Below, piece after piece: positions 43,034 through 51,728 of a DNA stretch of 64,000 nucleotides. A model generated the notes under the pieces. The model was not told the DNA's origin. It made no database searches and saw only the letters and a list, made by a program, of their open reading frames with translations. The position numbers were made by a program, and so were the translations under genes. This DNA comes from Lichenicoccus sp964242335 (GTDB taxonomy: Bacteria; Pseudomonadota; Alphaproteobacteria; Acetobacterales; Acetobacteraceae). Every line of letters begins with the position of its first letter. The first letter of the stretch is position 1. The DNA is taken from positions 57,352-121,351 of the forward strand of contig CAXTAY010000006.1 in the NCBI GenBank assembly GCA_964242335.1, in the 5' to 3' direction.

Positions 43034-43062
43034 CCCACACCATTCGTTCCTACGGAGTTCGC

Positions 43063-43395
43063 ATGAGCCTCAAGATCCGCCTCGCCCGCGCCGGCGCCAA
43101 GAAGCGTCCATACTACCACATCGTCGTCGCCGACAGCCGCTCGCCGCGCGACGGCCGCTTCATCGAGAAGGTGGGGAGCTACAACCCGATGCTGCCGGCC
43201 GAGCACGAGGACCGCGTGCGCCTGGTCGGGCCGCGCATCACCTACTGGCTGTCGGAGGGCGCGCTGGCGACCGACCGGGTGGCGCGCTTCCTCGGCCATG
43301 CCGGCCTGACCGACAAGCCGGCCTACCGCGAGCAGCCCAAGCAGTCGGCGCCGAAGAAGAAGGCGCAGGAGCGCGCCGCCTCCGCCGCGGCCTGA
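43063..43395 (+). CDS. rpsP: 30S ribosomal protein S16
   Basis: A 110-residue protein with the S16 N-terminus (LKIRLARAGAKKRPYYHIVVADSR in parts), the RDGRFIEKVGSYNP block and a Lys/Ala-rich C-terminal tail as in other alphaproteobacteria. It lies 29 bp after ffh, preceded by ACGGAG. Confidence 0.97.
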   Translation: MSLKIRLARAGAKKRPYYHIVVADSRSPRDGRFIEKVGSYNPMLPAEHEDRVRLVGPRITYWLSEGALATDRVARFLGHAGLTDKPAYREQPKQSAPKKKAQERAASAAA

Positions 43396-43424
43396 GGCCC
43401 GGCGTTTCGCGCGGAACCTCGGTG

Positions 43425-43994
43425 ATGAGCGGGCAGCAGCGCATCCTGATCGGCGTGATCGGACGGCCGCACGGCGTGCGCGGGCTGGTGCACGTGCACA
43501 GCTACGCCGCCGTGCCGTCGGACCTGACCGCGTATGGCGCGCTGCACGACGATCGCGGCGCGCTCTGGACGGTGCGCTGGCGCGGCGACGGCATCGCCGA
43601 GCTGGTCGATGCGCAGGGACGCGCGCTCGCCGATCGCGAGGCCGCGGCGGCGCTGGTCAACCGCCGGCTCTACGTCGACCGCGACCGGCTGCCCGACCCT
43701 GACGAGGACGAGTTCTACCTCGCCGACCTGGTCGGGATGTCGGCGCGCGAGCGTATCCAGGGCATGGAGCGTCCGCTGGGGACGGTACTGGCGGTGCACG
43801 ACTACGGCGCCGGCGCCAGCCTGGAGATCGGCCATGTCGGGCGCAGCGTGATGCTGCCCTTCACCCGCGCCTGCGTGCCGGAGATCGACCTCGCCGCCGG
43901 ACGGCTGCTGGTCGTGCGCCCCGACGAGATCGAGCTGCCCGGCGAGCCGGAACGGCCAGGCTCGGACCTCTCCGCTTCCGAGCTGCCGGCATGA
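43425..43994 (+). CDS. rimM: 16S rRNA processing factor RimM
   Basis: A 189-residue protein with the N-terminal beta-barrel (ILIGVIGRPHGVRGLVHVHS in parts) and the C-terminal PRC domain (EFYLADLVGM, GRSVMLPFTRACVPEIDLAAGRLLV in parts). It assists 30S head maturation. The ATG at 43425 is preferred to the GTG immediately before it. Its stop overlaps trmD as ATGA. Confidence 0.94.
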   Translation: MSGQQRILIGVIGRPHGVRGLVHVHSYAAVPSDLTAYGALHDDRGALWTVRWRGDGIAELVDAQGRALADREAAAALVNRRLYVDRDRLPDPDEDEFYLADLVGMSARERIQGMERPLGTVLAVHDYGAGASLEIGHVGRSVMLPFTRACVPEIDLAAGRLLVVRPDEIELPGEPERPGSDLSASELPA

Positions 43995-44728
43995 GCTGGC
44001 GCGCCACCGTGCTCAGCCTGTTCCCGGAGATGTTCCCGGGATCCCTCGGCCTGTCGCTGGCGGGCCGCGCGCATGAGCGTGGCGTGTGGTCGCTGGAGAC
44101 GCACGACCTGCGCGCGCACGGCATCGGCCGTCATCGCGCGGTCGATGACAGCCCCTTCGGCGGCGGTGCCGGCATGGTGATGCGGCCGGACGTGCTGGAC
44201 GCGGCGATCTCGGCCTGGGTGCCGCCTGAGGACCGTCGGCCGCTGGTCTACCTGACCCCGCGCGGCCGCCGCCTGCAGCAGCACGACCTGCGCCGCTATG
44301 CTGCCGGGCCCGGCATCGTGCTGCTGTGCGGCCGCTACGAGGGCGTCGACGAGCGGGTGCTGGAGGCGCGCGCGGTCGAGCAGGTCTCGATCGGCGACTA
44401 TGTGCTCTCCGGCGGCGAGCCGGCGGCACTGGTGCTGCTCGACGGCGCGGTGCGGCTGTTGCCCGGCGTCATGGGAGGCGAGGCCAGCGCGCTGGAGGAG
44501 AGCTTTGCCGCCGGGCTGCTGGAATATCCGCACTACACCCGGCCCGCCGAGTGGCAGGGCCGCGCGGTGCCGGAGCCGCTGCTGTCGGGCGATCACGCCG
44601 CCATCGCCGCCTGGCGCCGTGCCGCGGCCGAACGCGACACCGGCGCGCGACGGCCCGACCTCTGGGCGCTGTCCCGCTCCGCCACTTCATCCGCTGCCTT
44701 GCCCGCTCCGGCGGCACGGCGTAACTGA
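43991..44728 (+). CDS. trmD: tRNA (guanine-N1-)-methyltransferase TrmD
   Basis: A 245-residue SPOUT methyltransferase that makes m1G37. VLSLFPEMFPGSLGLSLAGRA (in parts) starts the fold. FGGGAGMVMRPDVL, YLTPRGRR, LLCGRYEGVDER and SIGDYVLSGGEPAALV form the trefoil knot and SAM site. HYTRPAEWQGRAVPEPLLSGDH (in parts) is the C-terminal tRNA-recognition block. It is translationally coupled to rimM. Confidence 0.96.
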   Translation: MSWRATVLSLFPEMFPGSLGLSLAGRAHERGVWSLETHDLRAHGIGRHRAVDDSPFGGGAGMVMRPDVLDAAISAWVPPEDRRPLVYLTPRGRRLQQHDLRRYAAGPGIVLLCGRYEGVDERVLEARAVEQVSIGDYVLSGGEPAALVLLDGAVRLLPGVMGGEASALEESFAAGLLEYPHYTRPAEWQGRAVPEPLLSGDHAAIAAWRRAAAERDTGARRPDLWALSRSATSSAALPAPAARRN

Positions 44729-44750
44729 CCGAACCCGAGAGGACCCGACC

Positions 44751-45137
44751 ATGAACGTCATCCAGCAGTACGAGGCGGAGCAGATCGCCCGCCTCACCGA
44801 AGCGCGTCCGGTGCCGGCCTTCATTCCCGGCGACACCGTCCGGGTGATGGTGCGCGTGGTCGAGGGCGAGCGGACCCGGGTGCAGGCCTACGAGGGGGTG
44901 GTGATCGCGCGCTCCAACAAGGGGCTGAACAGCAATTTCACCGTGCGCAAGATCTCATACGGGGAAGGGGTCGAGCGCGTGTTCGCGCTGTACGCCCCGA
45001 CCATCGCCGAAATCGTGGTGGTGCGACGCGGCGACGTGCGCCGGGCGAAGCTTTATTACCTGCGCGGCCGTCGCGGCAAGTCGGCGCGTATCGCCGAGCG
45101 GGCACGCGAGGTCACGGCGGCACCCGCCGCCGAATAA
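44751..45137 (+). CDS. rplS: 50S ribosomal protein L19
   Basis: A 128-residue protein with the L19 blocks FIPGDTVRVMVRVVEGERTRVQ (in parts), GVVIARSNKGLNSNFTVRK (in parts), GEGVERVFALY and AKLYYLRGRRGKSARI. The ATG at 44751 has GAGAGGA nine bases upstream and begins the family-typical N-terminus; the open frame upstream lies inside trmD. Confidence 0.97.
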   Translation: MNVIQQYEAEQIARLTEARPVPAFIPGDTVRVMVRVVEGERTRVQAYEGVVIARSNKGLNSNFTVRKISYGEGVERVFALYAPTIAEIVVVRRGDVRRAKLYYLRGRRGKSARIAERAREVTAAPAAE

Positions 45138-45142
45138 GGCAG

Positions 45143-45192
45143 CGGCGGCCCGAGAGGCACAAGTTCGGGGTCGGCCGCCGGGGCCGGCCTCT
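45143..45192 (+). promoter_or_regulatory. Overlapping hairpins in the leuC leader
   Basis: CGGCGGCC (45143-45150) can pair with GGCCGCCG (45173-45180). AGAGGC (45153-45158) can pair with GCCTCT (45187-45192), just before the GGAGG ribosome-binding site. The two pairings interleave, so they cannot form a simple nested stem together. No leader peptide with Leu codons was found. It could be an rplS terminator or a leu control element; this is tentative. Confidence 0.3.
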
Positions 45193-45207
45193 GGAGGAAG
45201 TCGATCG

Positions 45208-46653
45208 ATGCACGATCCGTCAACGGTCCCGTCCGCGGTCCCGGGTCGCACCGTGGGCCGCACGCTGTTCGACAAGATCTGGCAGAGCCACGTGGTCGAG
45301 CCGCTCGATGACGGCACGGCGCTGATCTATATCGACCGCCACCTGGTCCACGAGGTGACCAGCCCGCAGGCGTTCGAGGGATTGCGCCTGAGCGGACGCG
45401 GCGTGCGCCGGCCGGATGCCACCATCGCCGTGGTCGACCACAACGTGCCGACCAGCGACCGCACGCTGCCGGTCGAGGAGCCCGAGAGCCGGCTGCAGAT
45501 CGAGACGCTCGAGCGCAACGTCGCCGCCTTCGGGGTGCCGTACTTCCCGCTGCTCTCGCCGCAGCAGGGCATCGTGCACATCATCGGGCCGGAGCAGGGG
45601 TTGTCGCTGCCGGGCATGACCATCGTCTGCGGCGACAGCCATACCTCGACGCACGGCGCCTTGGGCGCGCTCGCCTTCGGCATCGGCACGTCGGAGGTCG
45701 AGCACGTGCTGGCGACGCAGACGCTGGTGCAGCGGCCGGCGAAGAACATGCGGGTGTCCATCGAGGGGGTGCTGCCCGCCGGCGTCAGCGCCAAGGACGT
45801 GATGCTGGCGATCATCGGCCGCATCGGCACCGCCGGCGGCACCGGCCACGTGATCGAGTTCGCGGGATCCGCGATCCGCGGCCTCGACATGGCGGGACGC
45901 ATGACGATCTGCAACATGTCGATCGAGGCCGGTGCGCGCGCCGGCCTGATCGCGCCCGACGAGACCACCTTCGCCTATGTCAGGGACCGGCCGTTCGCGC
46001 CGCGCGGCGAGGCGTTCGAGCGCGCGGTCGCATACTGGCGCACCCTGGCCTCCGACCCGGACGCCGCCTACGACCGCGAGGTGGTGCTCGACGCGGCGAT
46101 GATCGCGCCGATGGTCACCTGGGGCACCAGTCCCGAGGACGTGGTGCCGATCACCGGCGCGGTGCCCGATCCGGCTTCGGTGGACGACGAAGAGCGTCGC
46201 GTCCGGATGCAGCGGATGCTCGACTACATGGGCCTCGGCGCGGGGCAGAAGCTGTCCGACGTGGCGGTGGACGTGGTGTTCATCGGCTCCTGCACCAACG
46301 CCCGGATCGAGGACATGCGCGCCGCCGCCCGCGTCGCGGACGGACGCCACGTGGCTCAGGGCGTGCGCGCGATGGTGGTGCCGGGCTCCGGCCTGGTGAA
46401 GCTGCAGGCGGAGCGGGAAGGGCTGGACCGGATCTTCCGCGAGGCCGGGTTCGAGTGGCGCGAGGCGGGCTGCTCGATGTGCCTGGGCATGAACCCCGAC
46501 AAGCTCAAGCCGGGACAGCGCTGCGCCTCGACCTCGAACCGTAACTTCGAGGGCCGGCAGGGCCCGGGCGGCCGCACCCACCTGCTGTCGCCGGCGATGG
46601 CCGCCGCCGCCGCGGTCACCGGCCGCCTCACCGACGTGCGGGAGCTGGCGTGA
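45208..46653 (+). CDS. leuC: 3-isopropylmalate dehydratase large subunit
   Basis: A 481-residue aconitase-superfamily protein converting 2-isopropylmalate to 3-isopropylmalate with LeuD. The [4Fe-4S] ligands are the Cys in FIGSCTNARIED (about residue 361) and the pair in CSMCLGMNPD (about 423 and 426). VCGDSHTSTHGA and TSNRNFEGRQG are substrate and cluster-region motifs. GGAGG lies 11 bases before the ATG. It overlaps leuD. Confidence 0.97.
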   Translation: MHDPSTVPSAVPGRTVGRTLFDKIWQSHVVEPLDDGTALIYIDRHLVHEVTSPQAFEGLRLSGRGVRRPDATIAVVDHNVPTSDRTLPVEEPESRLQIETLERNVAAFGVPYFPLLSPQQGIVHIIGPEQGLSLPGMTIVCGDSHTSTHGALGALAFGIGTSEVEHVLATQTLVQRPAKNMRVSIEGVLPAGVSAKDVMLAIIGRIGTAGGTGHVIEFAGSAIRGLDMAGRMTICNMSIEAGARAGLIAPDETTFAYVRDRPFAPRGEAFERAVAYWRTLASDPDAAYDREVVLDAAMIAPMVTWGTSPEDVVPITGAVPDPASVDDEERRVRMQRMLDYMGLGAGQKLSDVAVDVVFIGSCTNARIEDMRAAARVADGRHVAQGVRAMVVPGSGLVKLQAEREGLDRIFREAGFEWREAGCSMCLGMNPDKLKPGQRCASTSNRNFEGRQGPGGRTHLLSPAMAAAAAVTGRLTDVRELA

Positions 46654-47273
46654 TGCAGCCCTTCACCACCCTGACGGCGGTCGCGGCCCCGCTGCCGGAG
46701 GCCAACATCGACACCGACAAGATCATCCCGTCGCGCTTCCTCAAGACGATCAAGCGCTCCGGGCTCGGTGCCAACCTGTTCGACGCCATGCGCTTCGAGG
46801 CCGGCGAGGAGCGGCCGGACTTCGTGCTCAACCGGGAGCCGTACCGGCAGGCCGGAATCCTGATCGCGCACGAGAACTTCGGCTGCGGCTCCTCGCGCGA
46901 GCACGCGCCGTGGGCGCTGCTGGATTTCGGCATACGCTGCGTGATCGCGCCCTCGTTCGCCGACATCTTCTACAACAACTGCTTCAAGAACGGCATGCTG
47001 CCGATCTGCCTGCCGCGCGAGGTCTGCGACGGGCTGATGCGCGATGCTGCACTGGGCGGCAATGCGCGCCTGAGCGTCGACCTCGAGCGGCAGGTCGTCG
47101 TGCGGCCGGACGGCGAGGAGATCGGCTTCGCCATCGATCCGTGGCGGCGCCATCTGCTGCTGGAGGGCCTCGACGATATCGGCCAGACCCTGCAGCACGC
47201 GGGCGCGATCGACCGCTTCGAGCAGCGCCGGGCGGAGAGCGAGCCGTGGATGCCGGCGATCGCGCTTGACTGA
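46653..47273 (+). CDS. leuD: 3-isopropylmalate dehydratase small subunit
   Basis: A 206-residue aconitase C-terminal-domain protein. NIDTDKIIPSRFLKTI, the loop FGCGSSREHAPWAL and IAPSFADIFYNNCFKNGMLPI (in parts) are diagnostic of bacterial LeuD. The ATG at 46653 overlaps the leuC stop (TGATG), supporting stoichiometric production of the heterodimer. Confidence 0.97.
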   Translation: MQPFTTLTAVAAPLPEANIDTDKIIPSRFLKTIKRSGLGANLFDAMRFEAGEERPDFVLNREPYRQAGILIAHENFGCGSSREHAPWALLDFGIRCVIAPSFADIFYNNCFKNGMLPICLPREVCDGLMRDAALGGNARLSVDLERQVVVRPDGEEIGFAIDPWRRHLLLEGLDDIGQTLQHAGAIDRFEQRRAESEPWMPAIALD

Positions 47274-47327
47274 TCCGCGGGCCAGGTCGTGCTGCGCTCC
47301 GCCTTCACCCCGTCCGGAAGCTCGCTG

Positions 47328-48440
47328 ATGCCGTCGAACAAGAAGCTGCTCGTGCTGCCCGGCGACGGAATCGGCCCCGAGGTGATGCGCGAGGTCGGAC
47401 GTATCGTCGGCTGGCTGTCGCGTCGGCGGGGGATCAGCTTCGACGTCACCGAGGATCTGGTCGGCGGCGCCTCCATCGAGGCGCACGGCGTGCCGATCCG
47501 CGACGAGGTGGTGCAGGCGGCGCGGGCGGCCGACGCGGTGCTGTTCGGCGCGGTCGGCGGTCCGCGATGGGATCATCTCGGCTTCGAGCTGCGGCCGGAG
47601 CTGGCGATCCTGACCCTGCGCCGCGAGCTCGGCCTGTTCGCCAACCTGCGGCCGGCGCTGGTGCTCGACCCGCTGGTGGAATCGAGCACGCTGAAGCCGG
47701 AGGTGGTGCGCGGCCTCGACATCATGATCGTGCGCGAGACCGTGGGCGGCATCTATTTCGGCTCGCCGCGCGGCATCGAGACGCTGCCGGACGGCAGCCG
47801 GCGCGGCGTCAACACCGAGGTCTACACGACCGGGGAGATCGAGCGCGTGGCGCGCGTCGCCTTCGACCTCGCGCGCGGCCGCCGCAACTCGGTCTGCTCG
47901 GTGGAGAAGAGCAACGTGATGGAGAGCGGGCTGCTCTGGCGCCAGGTCGTCACCGAGCTCGCCGCGCGCGAGTATCCGGACGTGCAGCTGTCGCACATGC
48001 TGGCGGATAATTGCGCGATGCAGCTGGTGCGCCGCCCGGGCCAGTTCGACGTGATCGTGACCGGCAACCTGTTCGGCGACCTGCTGTCGGACCTGGCCGC
48101 GATGCTCACCGGCAGCCTCGGCATGCTTCCCTCGGCGACGCTGGGCGCGGTGGACGAAGCGGGCCGCCGGCCGGCGCTGTACGAGCCGATCCATGGCAGC
48201 GCCCCGGACATCGCCGGCAAGGGGCTGGCCAACCCCCTGGCGCAGATCCTGAGCTTCGCGATGCTGCTGCGCCATTCGCTCGGGCTCGAGCTCGAGGCTG
48301 CGACGATCGAGCGCGCCTGCACGCGCGTGCTCGCCAGCGGCCTGCGCACTGCCGACATCATGAGCCCGGGCATGGCCCGGGTCGGCACCCAGGTGATGGG
48401 CGAGGCGGTGCTGCGCGAGCTGGAGAAGTTGGAGAGCTGA
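47328..48440 (+). CDS. leuB: 3-isopropylmalate dehydrogenase
   Basis: A 370-residue NAD-dependent beta-decarboxylating dehydrogenase. LLVLPGDGIGPEVM is the N-terminus; VRETVGGIYFG and the RRNSVCSVEKSNVM segment supply the substrate arginine, Tyr and Lys residues; GNLFGDLLSDLAAM binds the metal; EPIHGSAPDIAGKGLANP is the cofactor loop. The ATG at 47328 with GGAAG eight bases upstream is preferred to a longer GTG start. It follows leuD by 54 bp and completes leuCDB. Confidence 0.97.
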   Translation: MPSNKKLLVLPGDGIGPEVMREVGRIVGWLSRRRGISFDVTEDLVGGASIEAHGVPIRDEVVQAARAADAVLFGAVGGPRWDHLGFELRPELAILTLRRELGLFANLRPALVLDPLVESSTLKPEVVRGLDIMIVRETVGGIYFGSPRGIETLPDGSRRGVNTEVYTTGEIERVARVAFDLARGRRNSVCSVEKSNVMESGLLWRQVVTELAAREYPDVQLSHMLADNCAMQLVRRPGQFDVIVTGNLFGDLLSDLAAMLTGSLGMLPSATLGAVDEAGRRPALYEPIHGSAPDIAGKGLANPLAQILSFAMLLRHSLGLELEAATIERACTRVLASGLRTADIMSPGMARVGTQVMGEAVLRELEKLES

Positions 48441-48443
48441 CCG

Positions 48444-48824
48444 TCAGTCATGTCTCGGAGCGGCATACGGTCCTCCGGTCTCGTTGCCTCTCTCGTCGCT
48501 GCCGAGCGGACCGGCGAGGCCATAGGCGCTTCCGAAGGGTGCGATGTCGGCGCCGGTCATGACGTCGTGGTGTCGTCGCTCGGCTTCCCAGGGCGTCAGC
48601 CGGTCGCCGTAGTTCATGCTCGGCGCGGGCCGGAACCGGCGGCCGTGCACGATGAAACTCTCCTCCGGCTCCGGCAGGCTCAGGTCCATCCCTCGCGGCT
48701 GGCGTTGCTCTGCCGCAGGAGCGACACTCACCGGTGCGACACGCGGCCGGCTCAGGGCGGGCGCCGTCCATGACAGCAGCACGGCCGTCAGCGCGGACGA
48801 CACGGTTCGGCCGGACCTCGACAT
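48444..48824 (-). CDS. Small secreted protein of unknown function
   Basis: A 126-residue protein. A signal peptide (about 1-25, ending APALSRP) is followed by a polar, Pro-rich chain with MNYGDRLTPWEAERRHHDVM and a Gly-rich tail; it is probably extracytoplasmic and little structured. It converges with leuB, with three bases between the two stops. I do not recognise the family. The coding call rests on the signal peptide and the codon pattern. Confidence 0.5.
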   Translation of the reverse strand: MSRSGRTVSSALTAVLLSWTAPALSRPRVAPVSVAPAAEQRQPRGMDLSLPEPEESFIVHGRRFRPAPSMNYGDRLTPWEAERRHHDVMTGADIAPFGSAYGLAGPLGSDERGNETGGPYAAPRHD

Positions 48825-49083
48825 CAGGAACGCCCCTGCAACCGCCTCCAGTCTTAGGCGGGTTGCCGACCTGCGTGTTAGCTCTCCGTGCGCGGCTCCT
48901 GATCGACGCCGCGCCTCGCGTTCGCCCCGGCCATCTTGCTCATCGGCGCGGATCCGTCCGCATGATCGCGCGAGCGACGACCGGCGGCCGATGGTTCGAC
49001 GAAGGGCGGACGCGAACCGGACGCCGTCCGCGCCGTTCGGGCTCAGGATCGGACCCGCTCCGCCCACTCGAAGGATGACGCGC

Positions 49084-50043
49084 ATGAGCGGCTCCAGCCC
49101 CCCCGCCGCGATCGCGGTTCTCGACGACTACCAGGGTGTCGCACTGACGCTGGCGGACTGGTCGGCGATACAGGGTCGGGCCAGCGTCACGGTGTTCACC
49201 GATCATCTCGCGGATCCGGATGCGGTGGTCGAGCGCCTGCTGCCGTTCGACGTGGTCTGCGTCATGCGCGAGCGCACGCCGCTGCCGCGCCGCGTGATCG
49301 AGCGCCTGCCGCGACTGAAGCTGATCGCCTCCACCGGTGCCCGCAACGCCTCCATCGACGCGGAGGCGGCGGCGGAGCGCGGGATCGCGGTGGTGCATAC
49401 GGGTTACAGCTCGACGCCCACGGTGGAGCTGACCTGGGCGCTGATCCTCGGCGGTGCCCGCCACCTCGCCTCCGAGAACGCCTCGCTGCGCGCCGGCGGC
49501 TGGCAGCGCGCGGTCGGCGACGACCTGGCGAGCCACACCCTCGGCCTGATCGGCCTGGGGCGGATCGGCTCGCTGGTCGCGAAAGTGGCACTCGCCTTCG
49601 ACATGAAGGTGATCGCCTGGAGCCAGAACCTGACGGCCGACGCCGCGGCCGAGGCAGGGGCGCGACTGGTCTCCAAGCGCGAGTTGCTGCAGCAATCCGA
49701 CGTGGTCTCGGTCCACCTGGTGCTGAGCGGACGCACCGCCGGGCTGATCGACAGGGAGGATTTCGCGCTGATGAAGCCCTCGGCGCGGCTGGTCAACACG
49801 TCGCGCGGTCCGATCGTGGTGGAGGCCGCGCTGCTCGACGCGCTGAACACGAACCAGATCGCGGGTGCCGCGATCGACGTCTTCGACGTCGAACCGCTGC
49901 CGCCGGAGCATCCGTTCCGGCGTCTGGACAACCTCCTGGCCACCCCGCATGTCGGCTACGTGACGCGCGACCTCTACCGGCGCTTCTACGGCGACACGGT
50001 CGCGCACGTCGAGGCCTGGCTGGACGCCCGATCTCGCGGGTGA
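49084..50043 (+). CDS. D-isomer-specific 2-hydroxyacid dehydrogenase
   Basis: A 319-residue NAD(P)-dependent dehydrogenase. The catalytic domain begins IAVLDDYQGVA; the Rossmann domain has LGLIGLGRIGSLVAK. VNTSRGPIVVEAAL contains the substrate-binding Arg, EPLPPEHPF carries the Glu, and ATPHVGYVT the catalytic His. The opening LDDYQ is typical of a subgroup related to phosphoglycerate dehydrogenase with uncertain substrates. The ATG at 49084 has AAGGA about ten bases upstream; an ATG nine bases earlier is possible. Confidence 0.88.
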   Translation: MSGSSPPAAIAVLDDYQGVALTLADWSAIQGRASVTVFTDHLADPDAVVERLLPFDVVCVMRERTPLPRRVIERLPRLKLIASTGARNASIDAEAAAERGIAVVHTGYSSTPTVELTWALILGGARHLASENASLRAGGWQRAVGDDLASHTLGLIGLGRIGSLVAKVALAFDMKVIAWSQNLTADAAAEAGARLVSKRELLQQSDVVSVHLVLSGRTAGLIDREDFALMKPSARLVNTSRGPIVVEAALLDALNTNQIAGAAIDVFDVEPLPPEHPFRRLDNLLATPHVGYVTRDLYRRFYGDTVAHVEAWLDARSRG

Positions 50044-50145
50044 GGAGGTCGAGCCGGTGAGCTTGCCGGCATCGACCGGCGAGGCATCAGCTCGGAACGC
50101 TGGACCGCGGCAGGGAACAAAGAACGGCTCGTGTCGCCGGCTGCG

Positions 50146-51084
50146 TCAGCCCGCGATCCGTTCGGCGAGGAACGCACAGAAGCTATCCAGCGCCGCGTCC
50201 GCGGCGGCGAAGCGTCCGACGCCGGACACGAAGCCGTGCGGCATTCCCTGCCAGCTCTCGACGCCGACGTCCGCGCCGGCAACCGCAGCACGCTCGCCAT
50301 AGCGGCGGGCATCGTCCAGCAACACCTCGTCCTCCCCGACATGGATGCGTACGGCCTGCTGGCCGCCGAGGTCGCCGTACAGCGGCGACGCCTGCGGGTC
50401 GGTCGGATCGTGTCCGGCGAGGTAGCCGCGCAGCAGCCCTTCCACCTGCGGCCGGGTGAAGTAGGGATCGGCGTCGGCTCGGCTCTCCCAGCTCGCGCCG
50501 GTCATCGCCAGATCGGTCACGGGTGACAGCGCCACGACGGCCGTCGGCCGAGGCCGAGCCGAGGTCGCCAGGAGCAGCGCCAAGCCGCCCCCCGCAGAAT
50601 CTCCGGTGACGACGACGCGCCCGTCGTTCTCGCGAGCCAGGGCGGCATAGCAGGCCCGGGCATCTTCGATCGCGGCCGGAAACGGGTGCTCCGGCGCCAG
50701 CCGGTAGTCCGGCACGAACGCCGCCACGCCGACGCGGGACGCGATCTGTCCGACCAAGTTGCGGAACGCGTGCGCGGTGCCCCAGGTGAACCAGCCGCCA
50801 TGCAGATGCAGCAGCGCCGCAGCGGGCCGGGCGGTGTCGGGCGTGCACCACAGGCCGGAGACGCCGCCGACCTCGCCGGGGCGGAAACCCACTCCCGCGG
50901 GCACCGCCACGCGTTCGGCGATCGCATCGAACGGAACTCGTGCGGCCACCCCCTGCAGCTTGCCCTTGTTGGCAGCCACGGCGGCGCGCAACCCGGACAT
51001 CGCCTCGCGATCCTGGGACTCGATCGGATGTCGGCGCAGCCATGCCTGGGGGTGCGGCGGGGAAGCTTCAGCGACAGGCGACAT
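50146..51084 (-). CDS. Alpha/beta hydrolase, hormone-sensitive-lipase family
   Basis: A 312-residue esterase-like protein. HLHGGWFTWG (93-102) is the HGG(G/W) oxyanion motif, GDSAGGGLAL (161-170) has nucleophile S163, and the acid and base are probably in GEDEVLLDD and MPHGFV near the C-terminus. DYRLAPEHPFPAAIED is the family signature after the oxyanion loop. The ATG at 51084 has GGAG six bases upstream; an ATG 12 bases earlier lacks a ribosome-binding site. The substrate is probably a short acyl ester (family knowledge). Confidence 0.87.
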   Translation of the reverse strand: MSPVAEASPPHPQAWLRRHPIESQDREAMSGLRAAVAANKGKLQGVAARVPFDAIAERVAVPAGVGFRPGEVGGVSGLWCTPDTARPAAALLHLHGGWFTWGTAHAFRNLVGQIASRVGVAAFVPDYRLAPEHPFPAAIEDARACYAALARENDGRVVVTGDSAGGGLALLLATSARPRPTAVVALSPVTDLAMTGASWESRADADPYFTRPQVEGLLRGYLAGHDPTDPQASPLYGDLGGQQAVRIHVGEDEVLLDDARRYGERAAVAGADVGVESWQGMPHGFVSGVGRFAAADAALDSFCAFLAERIAG

Positions 51085-51235
51085 GATCGGCTCCATGAAA
51101 ATCAGGCGGCCCGAGCCGGCTCACCGTTACGGATACTGGCGTCAAGTTGCCCCGGGGCACTCGGGTGTCGAGGCACTTCGAGGATCGCGATCATGCCGTC
51201 ATCTGCCCGCCGCCAGTGCTCCGGGGCACCGGCGA

Positions 51236-51420
51236 AGCATCGGTGCGGCTTCCCGCGCCGCGATCATGCAGGCGACCTGAAGACTGCTGAAGGAGCGTTC
51301 CTTCGACGATCCGACACTGGAGGCGGTCGCGGAGCAGGCAGGGGCCGACAGGCCGACCCTCCACGGACGGTGGCCGATCGGGACAGCACTGGTGCCGGCG
51401 ATGTTCTATGAGCGTCTCGT
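51236..51420 (+). pseudogene. TetR-family regulator remnant
   Basis: One frame reads ASRAAIMQAT, then TGA (51278-51280), then RLLKERSFDDPTLEAVAEQA and ADRPTLHGRWPIGTALVPAM, which is the helix-turn-helix region of a TetR repressor interrupted by a nonsense codon. Nothing like the ligand-binding domain follows; the frame runs on into noncoding sequence and the tRNA. The stretch 51085-51235 holds no recognisable gene. Confidence 0.72.
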
Positions 51421-51511
51421 ACATCCCGGGAGCGGCGAGCACGCAAACTGTTTGCGTGACCAGCCAACCCGCAGCGGCGATCGAAGCCGCGCCAGAGGCC
51501 GACCGACCTGG

Positions 51512-51583
51512 AGCGGGCGAAGGGATTCGAACCCTCGACCCCAACCTTGGCAAGGTTGTGCTCTACCCCTGAGCTACGCCCGC
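51512..51583 (-). tRNA. tRNA-Gly (anticodon GCC)
   Basis: 72 nt. The acceptor stem GCGGGCG/CGCCCGC has discriminator U. The D arm is GCTC-AGGGGTA-GAGC, the anticodon arm is CAACC-TTGCCAA-GGTTG with anticodon GCC, and the T arm is GAGGG-TTCGAAT-CCCTT. CCA is not encoded. All stems pair fully. Confidence 0.96.
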
Positions 51584-51600
51584 GCTCCGTGCGGTGCGGG

Positions 51601-51629
51601 CTTCTAAGATGTTTCCGCAGGAGGCGCAA
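51601..51629 (-). promoter_or_regulatory. Putative tRNA-Gly promoter
   Basis: On the minus strand, TTGCGC (51629-51624), a 17-base spacer and TAGAAG (51606-51601) lie 18 bases before the tRNA 5' end, which is suitable for a short leader. Confidence 0.38.
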
Positions 51630-51665
51630 GGGCCGGGGTCTTGCAAAAGCAGGCGCCGAAGACGC

Positions 51666-51694
51666 TTGCGAGACGGACCGCACACGACAATCTT
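51666..51694 (+). promoter_or_regulatory. Putative ybbN promoter
   Basis: TTGCGA (51666-51671), 17 bases and AATCTT (51689-51694) are located 35 bp before the ybbN ATG. The match is moderate only. Confidence 0.33.
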
Positions 51695-51728
51695 AGAGGG
51701 CGTCCGTCAGACCAGGATCGACCATTCC

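Noticed and set aside
51278..51280. TGA inside the TetR-like frame as a recoded codon
   Set aside because: There is no selenocysteine element, the position is not a Cys/Sec site in TetR proteins, and the downstream domain is missing. A simple nonsense mutation explains it.
51392..51607. A small plus-strand frame reading SGRRDSNPRPQPWQGCALPL
   Set aside because: This is the well-known false protein produced by translating the reverse complement of a tRNA; it spans tRNA-Gly(GCC).
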